A DNA stretch of 64,000 bases from Pelagicoccus albus (GTDB lineage Bacteria > Verrucomicrobiota > Verrucomicrobiia > Opitutales > Opitutaceae), in the NCBI RefSeq assembly GCF_014230145.1, contig NZ_JACHVC010000012.1, positions 1,121,001 through 1,185,000 of the forward strand, given 5' to 3'. Every line of letters starts with the position of its first letter. The stretch's first letter is position 1. The translations under genes and the position numbers were made by a program. Shown one piece after another: positions 8,669-17,567 of this stretch. The notes beneath the pieces were generated by a model. The model made no database searches, was not told where the DNA came from, and saw nothing but the letters and a program-made list of their open reading frames with translations.

Positions 8669-8995
8669 ATGGCTGCGAAAGAAACCTCACCGACTCCTTC
8701 CCAGAGAGACGCGATCTCCCGTTCGTGGACGTTTTTTTCCAACCACACACATGTGCTCGTTTGTCTTTATGATGACGAGGACATGACTCTGCGAGAGGTG
8801 GCGGAACGAGTAGGTATTACCGAGCGTGCGGTTCAGAAGATGGTGGCCGAGTTGGAAGTTGCTGGGATCGTTACGCGGATAAAGAAAGGCCGCCGAAATT
8901 CCTACACGGTGGATACAAAAGCGAACCTTAGGCACCCAATCGAATCCCATCGCACCGTAGGCGACCTGCTTGAGCTCGTTCTTTCGGGGCGTTAA
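8669..8995 (+). CDS. MarR-like winged-helix regulator
   Basis: 108 residues from the ATG at 8669 (an in-frame TTG at 8618 would add 17). The core is a winged helix: FSNHTHVLVCLYDDEDMTLREVAERVGITERAVQKMVAELEVAGIVTRIKKGRRNSYTV, with helix-turn-helix at about residues 38-62 and a basic wing. The tail PIESHRTVGDLLELV is a short dimerisation helix found in many small transcription factors. Its stop codon abuts, with no base between, the stop codon of the convergent nodT gene. Target genes are unknown; the nearest candidates are sbtA or itself. Confidence 0.75.
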   Translation: MAAKETSPTPSQRDAISRSWTFFSNHTHVLVCLYDDEDMTLREVAERVGITERAVQKMVAELEVAGIVTRIKKGRRNSYTVDTKANLRHPIESHRTVGDLLELVLSGR

Positions 8996-10387
8996 TCAGC
9001 TGGATTGCCAACCGCCACCGAGCGTGCGGTACAGCTCTACCGCTGCTGCGAGCCGATCGTATTGGACAGCGAGGAAAGTATCCTGAGCGCTCAAGTAGGA
9101 GCGTTGGGCGTCGAGCAAGGTTTGGAAGTCGATGCGTCCCGATTCGAACAAGTCGTTCGAGAGGTCGAATGAGGTTTGAGCCTCTTCCCAAGCCCGCCGA
9201 AGGGCGGATTCTCGTGTTTCCAAGCCTTGCACGGAGGCGAGGGCGTCTTCGACTTCGCGGAAAGCTTCCAGTACTTCCTGATAATAGGTCTCCAGCAATT
9301 CACGTTGTTGGGCTTCGGCCAATTGTTGATTGGCTTTTAAGCGTCCGCCTTGGAAGAGCGGCGCGGTGATGCCGGCTGCCAAGGACAAGGCAGTTTGGGT
9401 GGGAGAATCAAATCCTGCTCGGGACAAAGAACTGTCGGCTCCCAGGTTGAGCGAGGGAAGGCGAGCCGCTTTGGCTATTTCGACACTCGCTCCCGCTGCG
9501 ATGAGGCGTTGCTCGGATGCGGCGAGATCAGGGCGACGTTCGAGAAGCTCCGAAGGTTGCCCGAAGGCGATGCTAGGAAGTTCGATGCCGGAAAGATCGG
9601 TGTGATCGATTTCCAACTCCCCTGGATAGCGACCCAGGAGAGTAGCCAGTGCGTTCATGCTGGTTTGCAAATTAGTGGCCAGACTGGCCCGCGAGGCTTC
9701 GGCCGTAGCGACGGCGGAGCGTTGCTGGGCGACTTCAAGCTCGGAAACGCGGCCTGCTTCCATGCGGGCTTCGAGTATGTCGAGGGTTTCCTTGAGGATC
9801 TCCAGCGTTTGGTCTGAGTTGGCCAGGCGGTCTCTGTAGGCGAGGGTGGCGAAATATCCGTTGGCTACTTCTCCCATGATGGTGAGACGAAGCGATTCCT
9901 CGGTGAGGGTTTGGGTAAGCAATCCGATTTCGCTTATCTGTCGGCTCGCTTTTTCCGAACCCCAAATATCCACGGTGTAGTCGAGTCCTATACCCGCTCC
10001 GATCGAGCTTGAATAAGAGGAGCCTGAACCGTCTACGCTTTGGCGTTGGCGAGAGGCGCTGCCGCTGGCGGATAGAGAAGGCCACAGGGTGGACTTGCTG
10101 GCAGCCAACTCAGCTCGAGCTTGGGCAATGCGTTCGACGCCCGCTTGCAACTCGTGGTTGTAGGCAAGGGCCTCGTCCATGAGCGTATTCAACTCTTCGC
10201 TACTGAAGCTCTTCCACCAATCGAGGGCATCTGCAGACTGGGAGGAGTCAGAGGAGATCGAATAGCTCTGTTCGCCCAGCTCCGATTCGAAAGAAGCCAG
10301 CTGGCTTTGGTGACTGGATGTTGTTTCGCAACCCGCGAGAAATAATGCGGAGGCAGCGATCGGGAAAAATATAAAAGATGGTTTCAT
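8996..10387 (-). CDS. NodT-family outer membrane efflux lipoprotein
   Basis: 463 residues with a lipoprotein signal (ALFLAGCETT, lipidated Cys at about 19). Two outer-membrane-efflux repeats follow with long helices (ELQAGVERIAQARAELAASKSTLWPSL; FREVEDALASVQGLETRE) and FRQGGRLKAN-type LFQGGRLKAN. It forms the trimeric outer-membrane channel of a tripartite pump. It lies 3 bp after macB, third gene of macA-macB-nodT, so the three genes encode a complete exporter. Its stop abuts the stop of the convergent regulator gene. Confidence 0.93.
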   Translation of the reverse strand: MKPSFIFFPIAASALFLAGCETTSSHQSQLASFESELGEQSYSISSDSSQSADALDWWKSFSSEELNTLMDEALAYNHELQAGVERIAQARAELAASKSTLWPSLSASGSASRQRQSVDGSGSSYSSSIGAGIGLDYTVDIWGSEKASRQISEIGLLTQTLTEESLRLTIMGEVANGYFATLAYRDRLANSDQTLEILKETLDILEARMEAGRVSELEVAQQRSAVATAEASRASLATNLQTSMNALATLLGRYPGELEIDHTDLSGIELPSIAFGQPSELLERRPDLAASEQRLIAAGASVEIAKAARLPSLNLGADSSLSRAGFDSPTQTALSLAAGITAPLFQGGRLKANQQLAEAQQRELLETYYQEVLEAFREVEDALASVQGLETRESALRRAWEEAQTSFDLSNDLFESGRIDFQTLLDAQRSYLSAQDTFLAVQYDRLAAAVELYRTLGGGWQSS

Positions 10388-10390
10388 GGT

Positions 10391-12346
10391 CTATTCGAAG
10401 CTGAGGGCTACGACTGGATCTAGGTTGGCGGCTTTTCGGGCTGGCAGAAATCCGAAGAGCCAACCGGTGGCGACGGCGCAGGTGAAGGCGAGGATCACAG
10501 GTCCGGGCGAGAAAAGGATATTCATATCCAAAAACTGGAGACCCCAGCCGGATAGGAAACCGACGCCAACCCCTATGGCTCCGCCAATGGTGCAAACTAC
10601 TGCCGACTCCAGATTGAACTGCAACATGATGTCTGCCATGCGGGCTCCGGTAGCCATACGGATACCGATTTCGCGGGTTCTTTCCGTAACGCTCACCAGC
10701 ATGATATTCATTACGCCAATACCGCCGACGAGGAGTGAAATAGCTGCGATGGCTCCCAGTAGAACGGTAAGCGTGCCTTGTGTTTCGCTCATCATCTCGA
10801 GGAAGGAAGCTGTGTTTCTTACTTGGAAGTCCTGCTTTCCGTGCAAGGCGGTTAGGGTGCTGGTTAAGGTTTCTTCGACCGCGTCAACGTTGACTACGTC
10901 GTCGATTTTGACTGTGATGCTATTCAAGTAGTTCGACCCGAAGAGCCGTGTCAGTCCAGTTGTGACCGGGATCCAAGCAGTATTGTCCTGGTCTCCACCC
11001 CACGGTGCGGCCCCTTTAGATTCCATGACTCCAATGACCTGGAAGGGGATGGATCCGACGAGGATGTATTGCCCCAACGATTCCTCTCCATTTGGAAACA
11101 AAGCGTCTTCCACCGTTTTGCCCAAGACAATAACCGGGGCGTAAGTGGATACGTCGTAATCGGTGAAAAAGGCGCCCTTGGCGATGCCCCAGCTACGTGC
11201 GTCCGGAAAGGCATCGCTTACTCCGGTGATGCTGGTTTGGTAGTCCGCGTTTCCGAAGCGAAGTGTGGCTTGGCCGCTTCTTTCCGGAACGATGGCGTCG
11301 ACGTGAGACAGCTCTTCCAGTTCCTCGGCGTCGGCTAAAGTCATAGTGGCAATGTCTCCGGAAGGCCGCATGCCTGGAGCTCCGGGTCGCACGGATATGA
11401 GGTTGGTGCCCATGCTGCTGATCTGGTCTACGACGGCTTGTTTACTGCCGTTGCCGATGGCCAGCATGGTGATGACGGAGGCCACCCCGATAACAATTCC
11501 CAGGAGGGTGAGGGCTGTGCGCATCAAGTTTGAGCGCAGAGCCCTCAGAGCGGTGGAGACCGCCTCGGCGCTCCCCGATAGCCAGTGGGAAGACGACTTC
11601 CGATTGCTCAGCCCATCTTCGTCTTCCGCTAGGTTTGCTTTTCCCTCCTTAAAACTCTGGTTTCCTGTATCCTCTTCGATCTTACCGTCGCGGATACGGA
11701 CAATACGCTTCGCGTGGGAAGCCACCTCTTCGTCGTGTGTAATGAGAATTACAGTACGGCCTTCTTCGTTGAGCTGCTTGAGCAGGCCGATAACTTCCTC
11801 GCCGCTTTGGCTGTCGAGGGCTCCGGTCGGCTCGTCTGCCAAGACGACTGGCGGGTCGTTCATCAGAGCGCGAGCGATGGCGACGCGTTGTTGTTGTCCG
11901 CCGGAAAGCTGGTTTGGCTGATGGCCTGAACGTTCGCCCATGCCCAGTCTTTGCAAGAGATCGAGGGCTCGTGTCTTTCGGTCGTCCCGAGGCAAGCCCG
12001 CGTAGAGGGCGGGGATGCCCACGTTTTCTTCCGCAGTGGATGCGGCCAGCAAGTTGTACCGCTGGAAGATAAATCCAAAGGTGACTCGGCGAAGCTCCGC
12101 CAGCTCGTCGCGTGACAAAGTGGATACTTCTCGTCCTTTGATCTGATAGCTTCCGGAGGTGGGCCAATCGAGACATCCAAGGATGTTCATCAAAGTCGAT
12201 TTCCCAGAGCCGGATTGGCCCATGATGGCAATGAACTCGCCCTTTTTGATTTCCAAGGAAACTTCATCCAGTGCTTTGACGACCGTATCGCCGCTCTCGT
12301 AATGGCGCGAAACGTTGTCGATGCGAATAAGGGGTGCTTGGCTCAT
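10391..12346 (-). CDS. macB: MacB-type ABC transporter (ATPase and permease fused)
   Basis: 651 residues. The N-terminal ABC domain has Walker [10 protein letters not shown] (about 43), Q-loop, signature [15 protein letters not shown] (about 145), Walker B VVLADEP and the switch His in LITHDE. After a charged linker, a first membrane helix ([21 protein letters not shown]) is followed by a large periplasmic MacB core domain and three C-terminal helices ([37 protein letters not shown] and two more). This is the mechanotransmission class that drives export of periplasmic substrates (peptides, siderophores, macrolides) through a TolC-like channel. Its start overlaps the macA stop by 4 bp. Confidence 0.95.
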   Translation of the reverse strand: MSQAPLIRIDNVSRHYESGDTVVKALDEVSLEIKKGEFIAIMGQSGSGKSTLMNILGCLDWPTSGSYQIKGREVSTLSRDELAELRRVTFGFIFQRYNLLAASTAEENVGIPALYAGLPRDDRKTRALDLLQRLGMGERSGHQPNQLSGGQQQRVAIARALMNDPPVVLADEPTGALDSQSGEEVIGLLKQLNEEGRTVILITHDEEVASHAKRIVRIRDGKIEEDTGNQSFKEGKANLAEDEDGLSNRKSSSHWLSGSAEAVSTALRALRSNLMRTALTLLGIVIGVASVITMLAIGNGSKQAVVDQISSMGTNLISVRPGAPGMRPSGDIATMTLADAEELEELSHVDAIVPERSGQATLRFGNADYQTSITGVSDAFPDARSWGIAKGAFFTDYDVSTYAPVIVLGKTVEDALFPNGEESLGQYILVGSIPFQVIGVMESKGAAPWGGDQDNTAWIPVTTGLTRLFGSNYLNSITVKIDDVVNVDAVEETLTSTLTALHGKQDFQVRNTASFLEMMSETQGTLTVLLGAIAAISLLVGGIGVMNIMLVSVTERTREIGIRMATGARMADIMLQFNLESAVVCTIGGAIGVGVGFLSGWGLQFLDMNILFSPGPVILAFTCAVATGWLFGFLPARKAANLDPVVALSFE

Positions 12347-13527
12347 AGTCTTGGTGGTGGGCCTTGGCGTTGAGTTTGGTTGCTGGCAACGGGTCCGGAT
12401 GGGCCTGAGCTTAGGATGGATTCGCCTGCCTTCAGGCCGTCGCGAAGCTCAGCGTTTCTCCGATCAGACAAGCCCACGTAAATGGTGCGAGGCTCTGGAC
12501 CGGCGCTTCCTAGCACGGTAACTTGGTAAGCCGTGCCACGTTCGTCGTCCTGCTGTGGCGTGCGGTTTGTAAGTAGTGTGACGGGGATGGTTTCGACGTT
12601 TTCAGCCTTGCCGAGGACAAAGAACATTTGGGTGGTCATGCCGGTCATGAGGGAACCGTCCGTGTTGTCTACATCGACGAGGACGTGATAGAGAACAACG
12701 TCGTTGGTGATTTCAGGAGTTGGCAGAATCTGTCTGACCTCAGCTTGCCAGCGGCGACCTTGGGAACCCAAGGTGGTGAAATACACTGGCTGGTTTGGAC
12801 TGAGCAGAGGTACGTCCGCTTCGGCGACTTCCGCCCGCACTGTCATGAGATCCAAATCCGCGATCTGAACGATGGTAGGTGTCGTTTGGTTGGCGTTTAG
12901 GGTTTCACCTTCGCGTACCGACTTATCTACTACGGTGCCCGTCATGGGAGCGTAGATTTTTGTATAGCTCAAATTGGTGAGATTTCCCTCAAGCGTGGAT
13001 TCCGCTTGCTCGATCTGTGCCTCCAAGGACTGGATACGAGCCTTGGCGACGGCGAGAGAGGTTTCTGTTTCCTCCAGCTCCTCTTGGCTCACTGCTCTAC
13101 GTTTGATGAGCGTTCTATTACGTTCAACGATGGCTTCGGTCTGCTTTAGTTCTGCGTTCAGCTCATCGCGTTCCGCTTGAAGCACTTTCAGATTGGCTCG
13201 ATTGGCGGCCACCTGTGTTTCGTAGAGTTCGCCGTCGATTTCCGCGATAAGCTGACCTTTTTCAACTCGGTCGCCGATATCGATGTAGAGGTGGGTGAGC
13301 TGGCCGGAGATTTGCGCTCCGACGTCCACATAATCTTTGGGTTCGAGAGTTCCTTGGGCGGTGACAAGTTTTTCGATGGTGGCAACTTGAGGTTTGATGC
13401 CGGTCGCCTGTTTGTCCGGTGATGCTCCGCTGGAATTTAGCCAAATGAAGGCGGCTCCGGCAGCGAGGACGGCTGCGAGCGTGATTATCCAGATGCGAGC
13501 GCTTCCTTTTCTTTTGTTTCGTTTCAT
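12343..13527 (-). CDS. macA: MacA-type periplasmic adaptor (membrane fusion protein)
   Basis: 394 residues. One N-terminal membrane helix (about 12-31) follows a basic start. A lipoyl-like half motif VDVGAQISGQL is followed by IGDRVEKGQLIAEID, a long coiled hairpin (about 105-185), the second lipoyl half YTKIYAPMTGTVVDKSVREGETL and beta-barrel and membrane-proximal domains. The C-terminus is proline/glutamine rich. It bridges MacB and the NodT channel. First gene of the operon. Confidence 0.93.
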   Translation of the reverse strand: MKRNKRKGSARIWIITLAAVLAAGAAFIWLNSSGASPDKQATGIKPQVATIEKLVTAQGTLEPKDYVDVGAQISGQLTHLYIDIGDRVEKGQLIAEIDGELYETQVAANRANLKVLQAERDELNAELKQTEAIVERNRTLIKRRAVSQEELEETETSLAVAKARIQSLEAQIEQAESTLEGNLTNLSYTKIYAPMTGTVVDKSVREGETLNANQTTPTIVQIADLDLMTVRAEVAEADVPLLSPNQPVYFTTLGSQGRRWQAEVRQILPTPEITNDVVLYHVLVDVDNTDGSLMTGMTTQMFFVLGKAENVETIPVTLLTNRTPQQDDERGTAYQVTVLGSAGPEPRTIYVGLSDRRNAELRDGLKAGESILSSGPSGPVASNQTQRQGPPPRL

Positions 13528-13697
13528 GGCCGATGGGTGCGTTGAAGATAAAATCCGATGCTAGCCATTTAACCCCACGAACATTGAGTTATCGTGGAGG
13601 AAACATTACCAAATTGTCATAATGACCCGTAATGCGGGCAGAGTGACCGTTTTTGGAGAGCCCTTATTTTGGTGGGCGGACCGGCCACCCTGGAGGC

Positions 13698-14174
13698 TCA
13701 AGAGCCTGCTGCGAGTTCGCTCTTTATGCTCTCAATCAGCTCGACCACTTTATTTTCGATCGTCTGACAATTGCCTTTGGCGCATTCCCGAAAGCCCTCG
13801 GGGGCGTCTTTGCAGGCCGCGAAATCTAATATATCCCAATGGATTCGATTTGGAGCGTTGGGAAAAATCCGGTCGATGTTGGTCCGAAAAAGGGAGCACA
13901 TCTCGGTCCCAACGGAACTGCACATGCAGATCACTGAGTGGTATTCGCTTTTCCGAATATTGGGGTCGAAAACAGATTTGGGAGATTTCCTATCAATTTG
14001 TATCCCGAAGCTTGAAATGAGGTCTACGAAATCTTGGTTGATCGTATCGGGATCGAAGCAAGCGCAGGAGGCATCGACTATACCTTCCCCGTGTTTTTCT
14101 GCGTAGGCGTTTGCAATTTGGCTTCTCCCGCCGCGATAGGTGCAGACGAACAGAATTTTGGGAAGATGCTCCAT
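13698..14174 (-). CDS. ArsC-like low-molecular-weight phosphatase fold protein
   Basis: 158 residues from the ATG at 14174; a longer frame to 14300 has a poor leader. The phosphate loop is C11-TYRGG-R17 (CX5R) followed by SQIANAYAEKHG, and the general-acid segment is HWDILDF (D114). Cysteines C85 and C93 in ICMCSSVGTEMC sit where thioredoxin-coupled arsenate reductases have their second and third redox cysteines, so arsenate reductase is more likely than protein-tyrosine phosphatase. Nine cysteines in 158 residues is high; C37/C39, C121 and two more near 130-135 are not family residues I know. No ars genes are adjacent. Confidence 0.7.
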   Translation of the reverse strand: MEHLPKILFVCTYRGGRSQIANAYAEKHGEGIVDASCACFDPDTINQDFVDLISSFGIQIDRKSPKSVFDPNIRKSEYHSVICMCSSVGTEMCSLFRTNIDRIFPNAPNRIHWDILDFAACKDAPEGFRECAKGNCQTIENKVVELIESIKSELAAGS

Positions 14175-14379
14175 GAAGAGAACTGGATGGAAACGAATAT
14201 TTGGAGGATAGCGAAATCTAGCGGTGTAGCAAATGACAACGCTGGTTACAAGGTATCGGCAGAGACTTCCAAATAGGAAGACAATTTTCCACCAGATCAT
14301 TAGTATGAAGGATGTCGAATTTGCTTAGGCTTCGGCTGTGGCATCTCTATGCGGACACCTTTGAGATAGTATATTTCTT

Positions 14380-15633
14380 ATGAGTTTAAAAAATCTAATT
14401 TTCAGCATCTTAGCTCTAATTCCAGTCGCTTCACTAAGCTCTCTAAATGGAGCGGATTCTTCTTCCAGCGTTCGGGTTGCTGAAACGGAATCAATGTATC
14501 CAAGCTACAATACCAGCCCGCAAAATCCCGACTCGAAGGGGATGGAAGCAAACGCTCAGGAACTGGCGAGTACCATCACCTTGGGGTGGAATGTGGGAAA
14601 TACACTAGAGGCGATAGGTGGAGAGACGAATTGGGGAAATCCGATGGTATCGGAGGAATTGATAAAGCTCGTGAAGAGTCGCGGTTTCGACGCGATTCGC
14701 CTGCCTGTTTCATGGAATCAGTATGCGGACCAGGAAACAGCGAAAATAGATGACGCATGGATGGATCGCGTTAAGGAAGTCGTCGAAATCTGTATTGAAA
14801 ACGACATGAGAACCATTGTGAACATACACTGGGACGGCGGTTGGCTAGAAAACAACATCAATCCAGAGAGCAAAGTTGCGAACAACCAGAAGCAACGAGC
14901 ATTTTGGGAGCAGATCGCAACGCATCTGAGGGACTTTGACCAACGCCTCATCTTTGCCAGCGCCAACGAGCCCCATGTGGAAACAGCGGAGCAAATGGAG
15001 GTTTTGATGTCCTATCATCAGACTTTTGTGGATACGGTTCGATCCACCGGCGGCAAAAATGCTTACCGGGTGCTTGTTGTACAGGGTCCAGTCACGGATA
15101 TCGCCAAGACCTACGAGCTCATGCGGTCGTGGCCGAAGGATACAGTCGAGGATAGGCTTATGGCTGAGGTCCACTATTACACTCCCTATAACTTTGCGGG
15201 CTTGATCGAGGAAGCAGATTGGGGAAAGCCTTTCTATTATTGGGGTAAAGAGTTCCATTCCGAAACGGATGCTAAGCATAACTCGAAGTTTGGCGAAGAG
15301 GAAGAAGCCCTCCGTTTGCTCGGTTTGATGAAGGAGCAGTTTGCAGATCGCGGAATACCAGTGATCCTTGGCGAGTTCGGTGCCATTCACCGCCTACATT
15401 TAGAGGGCGAGGATCTGGAACTGCATCTCGCTTCTGTGGCTCATTATTTGGATTTCGTGACCGAGAACGCTCTGGAAAATGGTTTGTTGCCCTTCTACTG
15501 GGATTGTGGAAATACGGGAGACAACGGTTTTGGGCTCTTCGACCGAGACTCGAACTCAGTCGCTCACGAAAGCCTTCTGAAGGCTTTGGAAGTTGGGTCC
15601 CGAGCTGGGAATCACTATTGGAAGGTAGACTGA
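14380..15633 (+). CDS. GH5 endoglucanase (cellulase), secreted
   Basis: 417 residues with a signal peptide (about 1-25). The GH5 TIM barrel begins at about residue 60: LGWNVGNTLEA, FDAIRLPVSWNQY, TIVNIHWDGGW, the acid/base E197 in ASANEPH, VHYYTPYNFAG, and the nucleophile E332 in VILGEFGAIHR, then LPFYWDCGNTGDNGFGLFDR. This arrangement resembles subfamily GH5_4 (endo-beta-1,4-glucanase/xyloglucanase). No carbohydrate-binding module is visible. It probably cuts beta-glucans outside the cell or in the periplasm. It is a single gene between a convergent-facing ArsC-like gene and a convergent Rrf2 gene. Confidence 0.9.
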   Translation: MSLKNLIFSILALIPVASLSSLNGADSSSSVRVAETESMYPSYNTSPQNPDSKGMEANAQELASTITLGWNVGNTLEAIGGETNWGNPMVSEELIKLVKSRGFDAIRLPVSWNQYADQETAKIDDAWMDRVKEVVEICIENDMRTIVNIHWDGGWLENNINPESKVANNQKQRAFWEQIATHLRDFDQRLIFASANEPHVETAEQMEVLMSYHQTFVDTVRSTGGKNAYRVLVVQGPVTDIAKTYELMRSWPKDTVEDRLMAEVHYYTPYNFAGLIEEADWGKPFYYWGKEFHSETDAKHNSKFGEEEEALRLLGLMKEQFADRGIPVILGEFGAIHRLHLEGEDLELHLASVAHYLDFVTENALENGLLPFYWDCGNTGDNGFGLFDRDSNSVAHESLLKALEVGSRAGNHYWKVD

Positions 15634-15646
15634 AGCGTCCTAGGGA

Positions 15647-16087
15647 TCAGGTTGCTAGGGTACTTCTCGGGGTTCGAAGCTCTTGTGTGAACATGCTCAG
15701 CTTATTCTCCTTCAGAAATCCGACTAGCTGTTGATCTAGTTCCTCAAGTTTACGGTGAAAGGTGCAGGGCGAATTTTCGTTGCACCTATCAACTCCGAAT
15801 GGGCAAGCCACTCGCTCCCCAATCTTTTCGAAGTGGGATACGATATCTAACAAGCTAATCTCGGACGGAGGTTTGGCCAGCCAGTACCCACCTTTGGGCC
15901 CCGGAGCGCCGTCTACTAGACCGGCTTGAGAGAGCGTGACCAGCAGTTTCGCCACTATGGGCTGTGGAAGATTGCGGTGTTGCGCAATGTCTCGGGAGTT
16001 GAATCGGGTAGCGCCGTAGTCGAAACCTTCTGCCAAGTAGGTGAGCGCCATAATGGCGTTTTGGGACGCTTTTCCGTATTTGAGCAT
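15647..16087 (-). CDS. Rrf2-family Fe-S transcriptional regulator
   Basis: 146 residues. MLKYGKASQNAIMALTYLAEG opens the winged helix and IVAKLLVTLSQAGLVDGAPGPKGGYWLAKPPSEISLLDIV is the Rrf2 signature. Three cysteines, C95-X6-C102-X5-C108, match the cluster-binding spacing of the IscR/NsrR group, so it probably senses nitric oxide, oxygen or iron-sulfur status. It diverges from a YecH-like metal-binding gene; a c-type cytochrome gene lies just beyond. The shared 131-bp region between 16087 and 16219 presumably holds its operator. Confidence 0.88.
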   Translation of the reverse strand: MLKYGKASQNAIMALTYLAEGFDYGATRFNSRDIAQHRNLPQPIVAKLLVTLSQAGLVDGAPGPKGGYWLAKPPSEISLLDIVSHFEKIGERVACPFGVDRCNENSPCTFHRKLEELDQQLVGFLKENKLSMFTQELRTPRSTLAT

Positions 16088-16218
16088 TTTGGTACCTTTC
16101 GGGTATTTGGGGAATTCGAGGAGAGTGGACGGTACGATTGCATATTTTAGGTCTAAATCAAGAGAAGAAGGTATTTAATTATTGAAATTAGGTAATGAAA
16201 TGGTCATTAGAATGCGGC

Positions 16219-16482
16219 ATGAGCCAATTCTCCAATCTGCAAAAACCAGACATCCACGCCCACGAAATCCTCGATATGATGGAAAGTTCGGGGAAAACCT
16301 ACTCGAACGAGTCGCTCTCCAAGGAAATCGCGGAGACCTTCGGGGAAGAATCGACCTTCAATACCTGTTCCGCTCAGGGAATGGATTGCAAGGTGATCGT
16401 AGACCACCTGTGGGAAAAGGGAAAATTCTCTGGAACCACCGAAGCGTTTGTGTACTCACCCGGCAGTCGCTGCGACCACTAG
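16219..16482 (+). CDS. YecH-like (DUF2492) probable metal-binding protein
   Basis: 87 residues from the ATG at 16219; another ATG at 16195 would add eight. The conserved pattern IHAHEILDMM, FGEESTFNTCSAQGMD, LWEKGKF and the C-terminal RCDH is that of the YecH/DUF2492 family. Conserved His, Cys and C-terminal Cys-Asp-His suggest metal binding; the cellular role is not known to me. It is transcribed away from an Rrf2 regulator and probably controlled by it. Confidence 0.8.
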   Translation: MSQFSNLQKPDIHAHEILDMMESSGKTYSNESLSKEIAETFGEESTFNTCSAQGMDCKVIVDHLWEKGKFSGTTEAFVYSPGSRCDH

Positions 16483-16506
16483 CAGTTACTAAGCTTTGCT
16501 AAACGA

Positions 16507-16968
16507 TCAGTTCGCATTGCCGGCTTTCATGCGTTGACCGGCCTTTTTTCCCATGCCGTTTTGCATGCCCTCCATGCCCTTCATGTCGCACTTTTCGGTA
16601 AACTCGGTGCTGAAGATGTAGGCCGCGATGGCATCGAGATCCTCATCGGGAAGTGGAAGAGGTGGCATGAGATTGAATTTTGTTATAGCGCCGGGCATTA
16701 GCGTTTTGTCCGCGTCTGGATGCTTAGCCCAGTCTACTATCGCTTTGCGAAACGCTGCTTCATTCTCTCCAAACTGTTGAGCATAGTGGGTTTGGATGGC
16801 GAAGGCCGGTGGGGCGATCATTTGCTCCGTCCTCTCGTATTTGTGGCACGCGATACAAACCTGCTCGAATTTAGTTTTCCCTGTGGCGATCAGCGCCTCC
16901 TTCTCACCTGCATGCGAGACTGTTGAGAATGATGATAGGACAAGGATCGTAGCTAGGGTAGTTTTCAT
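16507..16968 (-). CDS. Small periplasmic c-type cytochrome
   Basis: 153 residues with a signal peptide (cut after VSHA). Haem attachment CIACH at about 38-42, and the axial methionine is probably in FNLMPPLPLPDEDLDAIAAYIF. The tail is rich in Met, Gly and Lys (DMKGMEGMQNGMGKKAGQRM), unusual for cytochromes and possibly metal binding. It probably carries electrons in the periplasm. A perfect palindrome (17071-17084) lies about 100 bp upstream. Confidence 0.85.
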   Translation of the reverse strand: MKTTLATILVLSSFSTVSHAGEKEALIATGKTKFEQVCIACHKYERTEQMIAPPAFAIQTHYAQQFGENEAAFRKAIVDWAKHPDADKTLMPGAITKFNLMPPLPLPDEDLDAIAAYIFSTEFTEKCDMKGMEGMQNGMGKKAGQRMKAGNAN

Positions 16969-17070
16969 TTGCGGAGTGGTTGGATACAGTTTCGCTGTTT
17001 GGTTTCCTATCCGGATGATCCCAAATAGCTAAGCTTATGATACGGGGATTCGGTAGTGCAGAATATTATA

Positions 17071-17084
17071 TTAGAATATTCTAA
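17071..17084. promoter_or_regulatory. Palindrome upstream of the cytochrome c gene
   Basis: Perfect 14-bp palindrome TTAGAATATTCTAA, with a further copy of AGAATATT just before it. AT-rich palindromes of this size are common Rrf2-type or similar operators. Binding by the Rrf2 protein encoded 1 kb away is a guess. Confidence 0.4.
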
Positions 17085-17094
17085 ATTTTGAAGC

Positions 17095-17544
17095 CTACAT
17101 TTTCGATTTTATAGCGAAAATGAGGTAAATCACGATACTCACATTTAGGCTTAGGATCGCAGCGGTGAGCCAACTGGGATGATTTACCAGTTCGATTATT
17201 TCGAATGGAATGTAGACTCCACCAGAAATAGTCCCGAGCCACTCCGCCCAGAGCTTCGATTTCCATAGGCCAATTCCCTCCACGATATGTAATACCGAGT
17301 AGGTGGTGAGTCCGCTAATGGCTAGGACTTGGCGGTCCCGATCGAAACTTTGAGCCAGATCGAATAGTCTTTCCGGCAATTCGATAGAAGGGGCGAAACG
17401 TGTATTTAGATAGCTTAGTCCCTCCGCCCAGTTATCTCCCAGAGTGTACAGGAACCAAACCGCTGCCAACAGAGCCAGCACTCCCTTGGCCAGTTCGACT
17501 AGGGCGACCGCCTTCAGTCCTTTGGGCGTCGGGCGGTCGGTCAT
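17095..17544 (-). CDS. DUF2127-type small membrane protein
   Basis: 149 residues from the ATG at 17544. Four hydrophobic segments: ALVELAKGVLALLAAVWFLY (about 12-32), QVLAISGLTTYSVLHIVEGIGLW (about 70-92), GTISGGVYIPFEIIELV (about 101-117) and LTAAILSLNVSIVIYLIFAI (about 125-145). The layout and the GLKAVALVELAKG start match the DUF2127 family of unknown function. It follows purC by 23 bp in the same direction and is probably in its operon. Confidence 0.75.
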   Translation of the reverse strand: MTDRPTPKGLKAVALVELAKGVLALLAAVWFLYTLGDNWAEGLSYLNTRFAPSIELPERLFDLAQSFDRDRQVLAISGLTTYSVLHIVEGIGLWKSKLWAEWLGTISGGVYIPFEIIELVNHPSWLTAAILSLNVSIVIYLIFAIKSKM

Positions 17545-17567
17545 CGGGGAAGCTTGTGAATCGATGC

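Noticed and set aside
13528-13697. Hairpin CCACGA-N11-TCGTGG (about 13577-13599) as a terminator or riboswitch
   Set aside because: It has no T-run and no recognisable aptamer; it may be an operator of the macAB operon but support is too weak.
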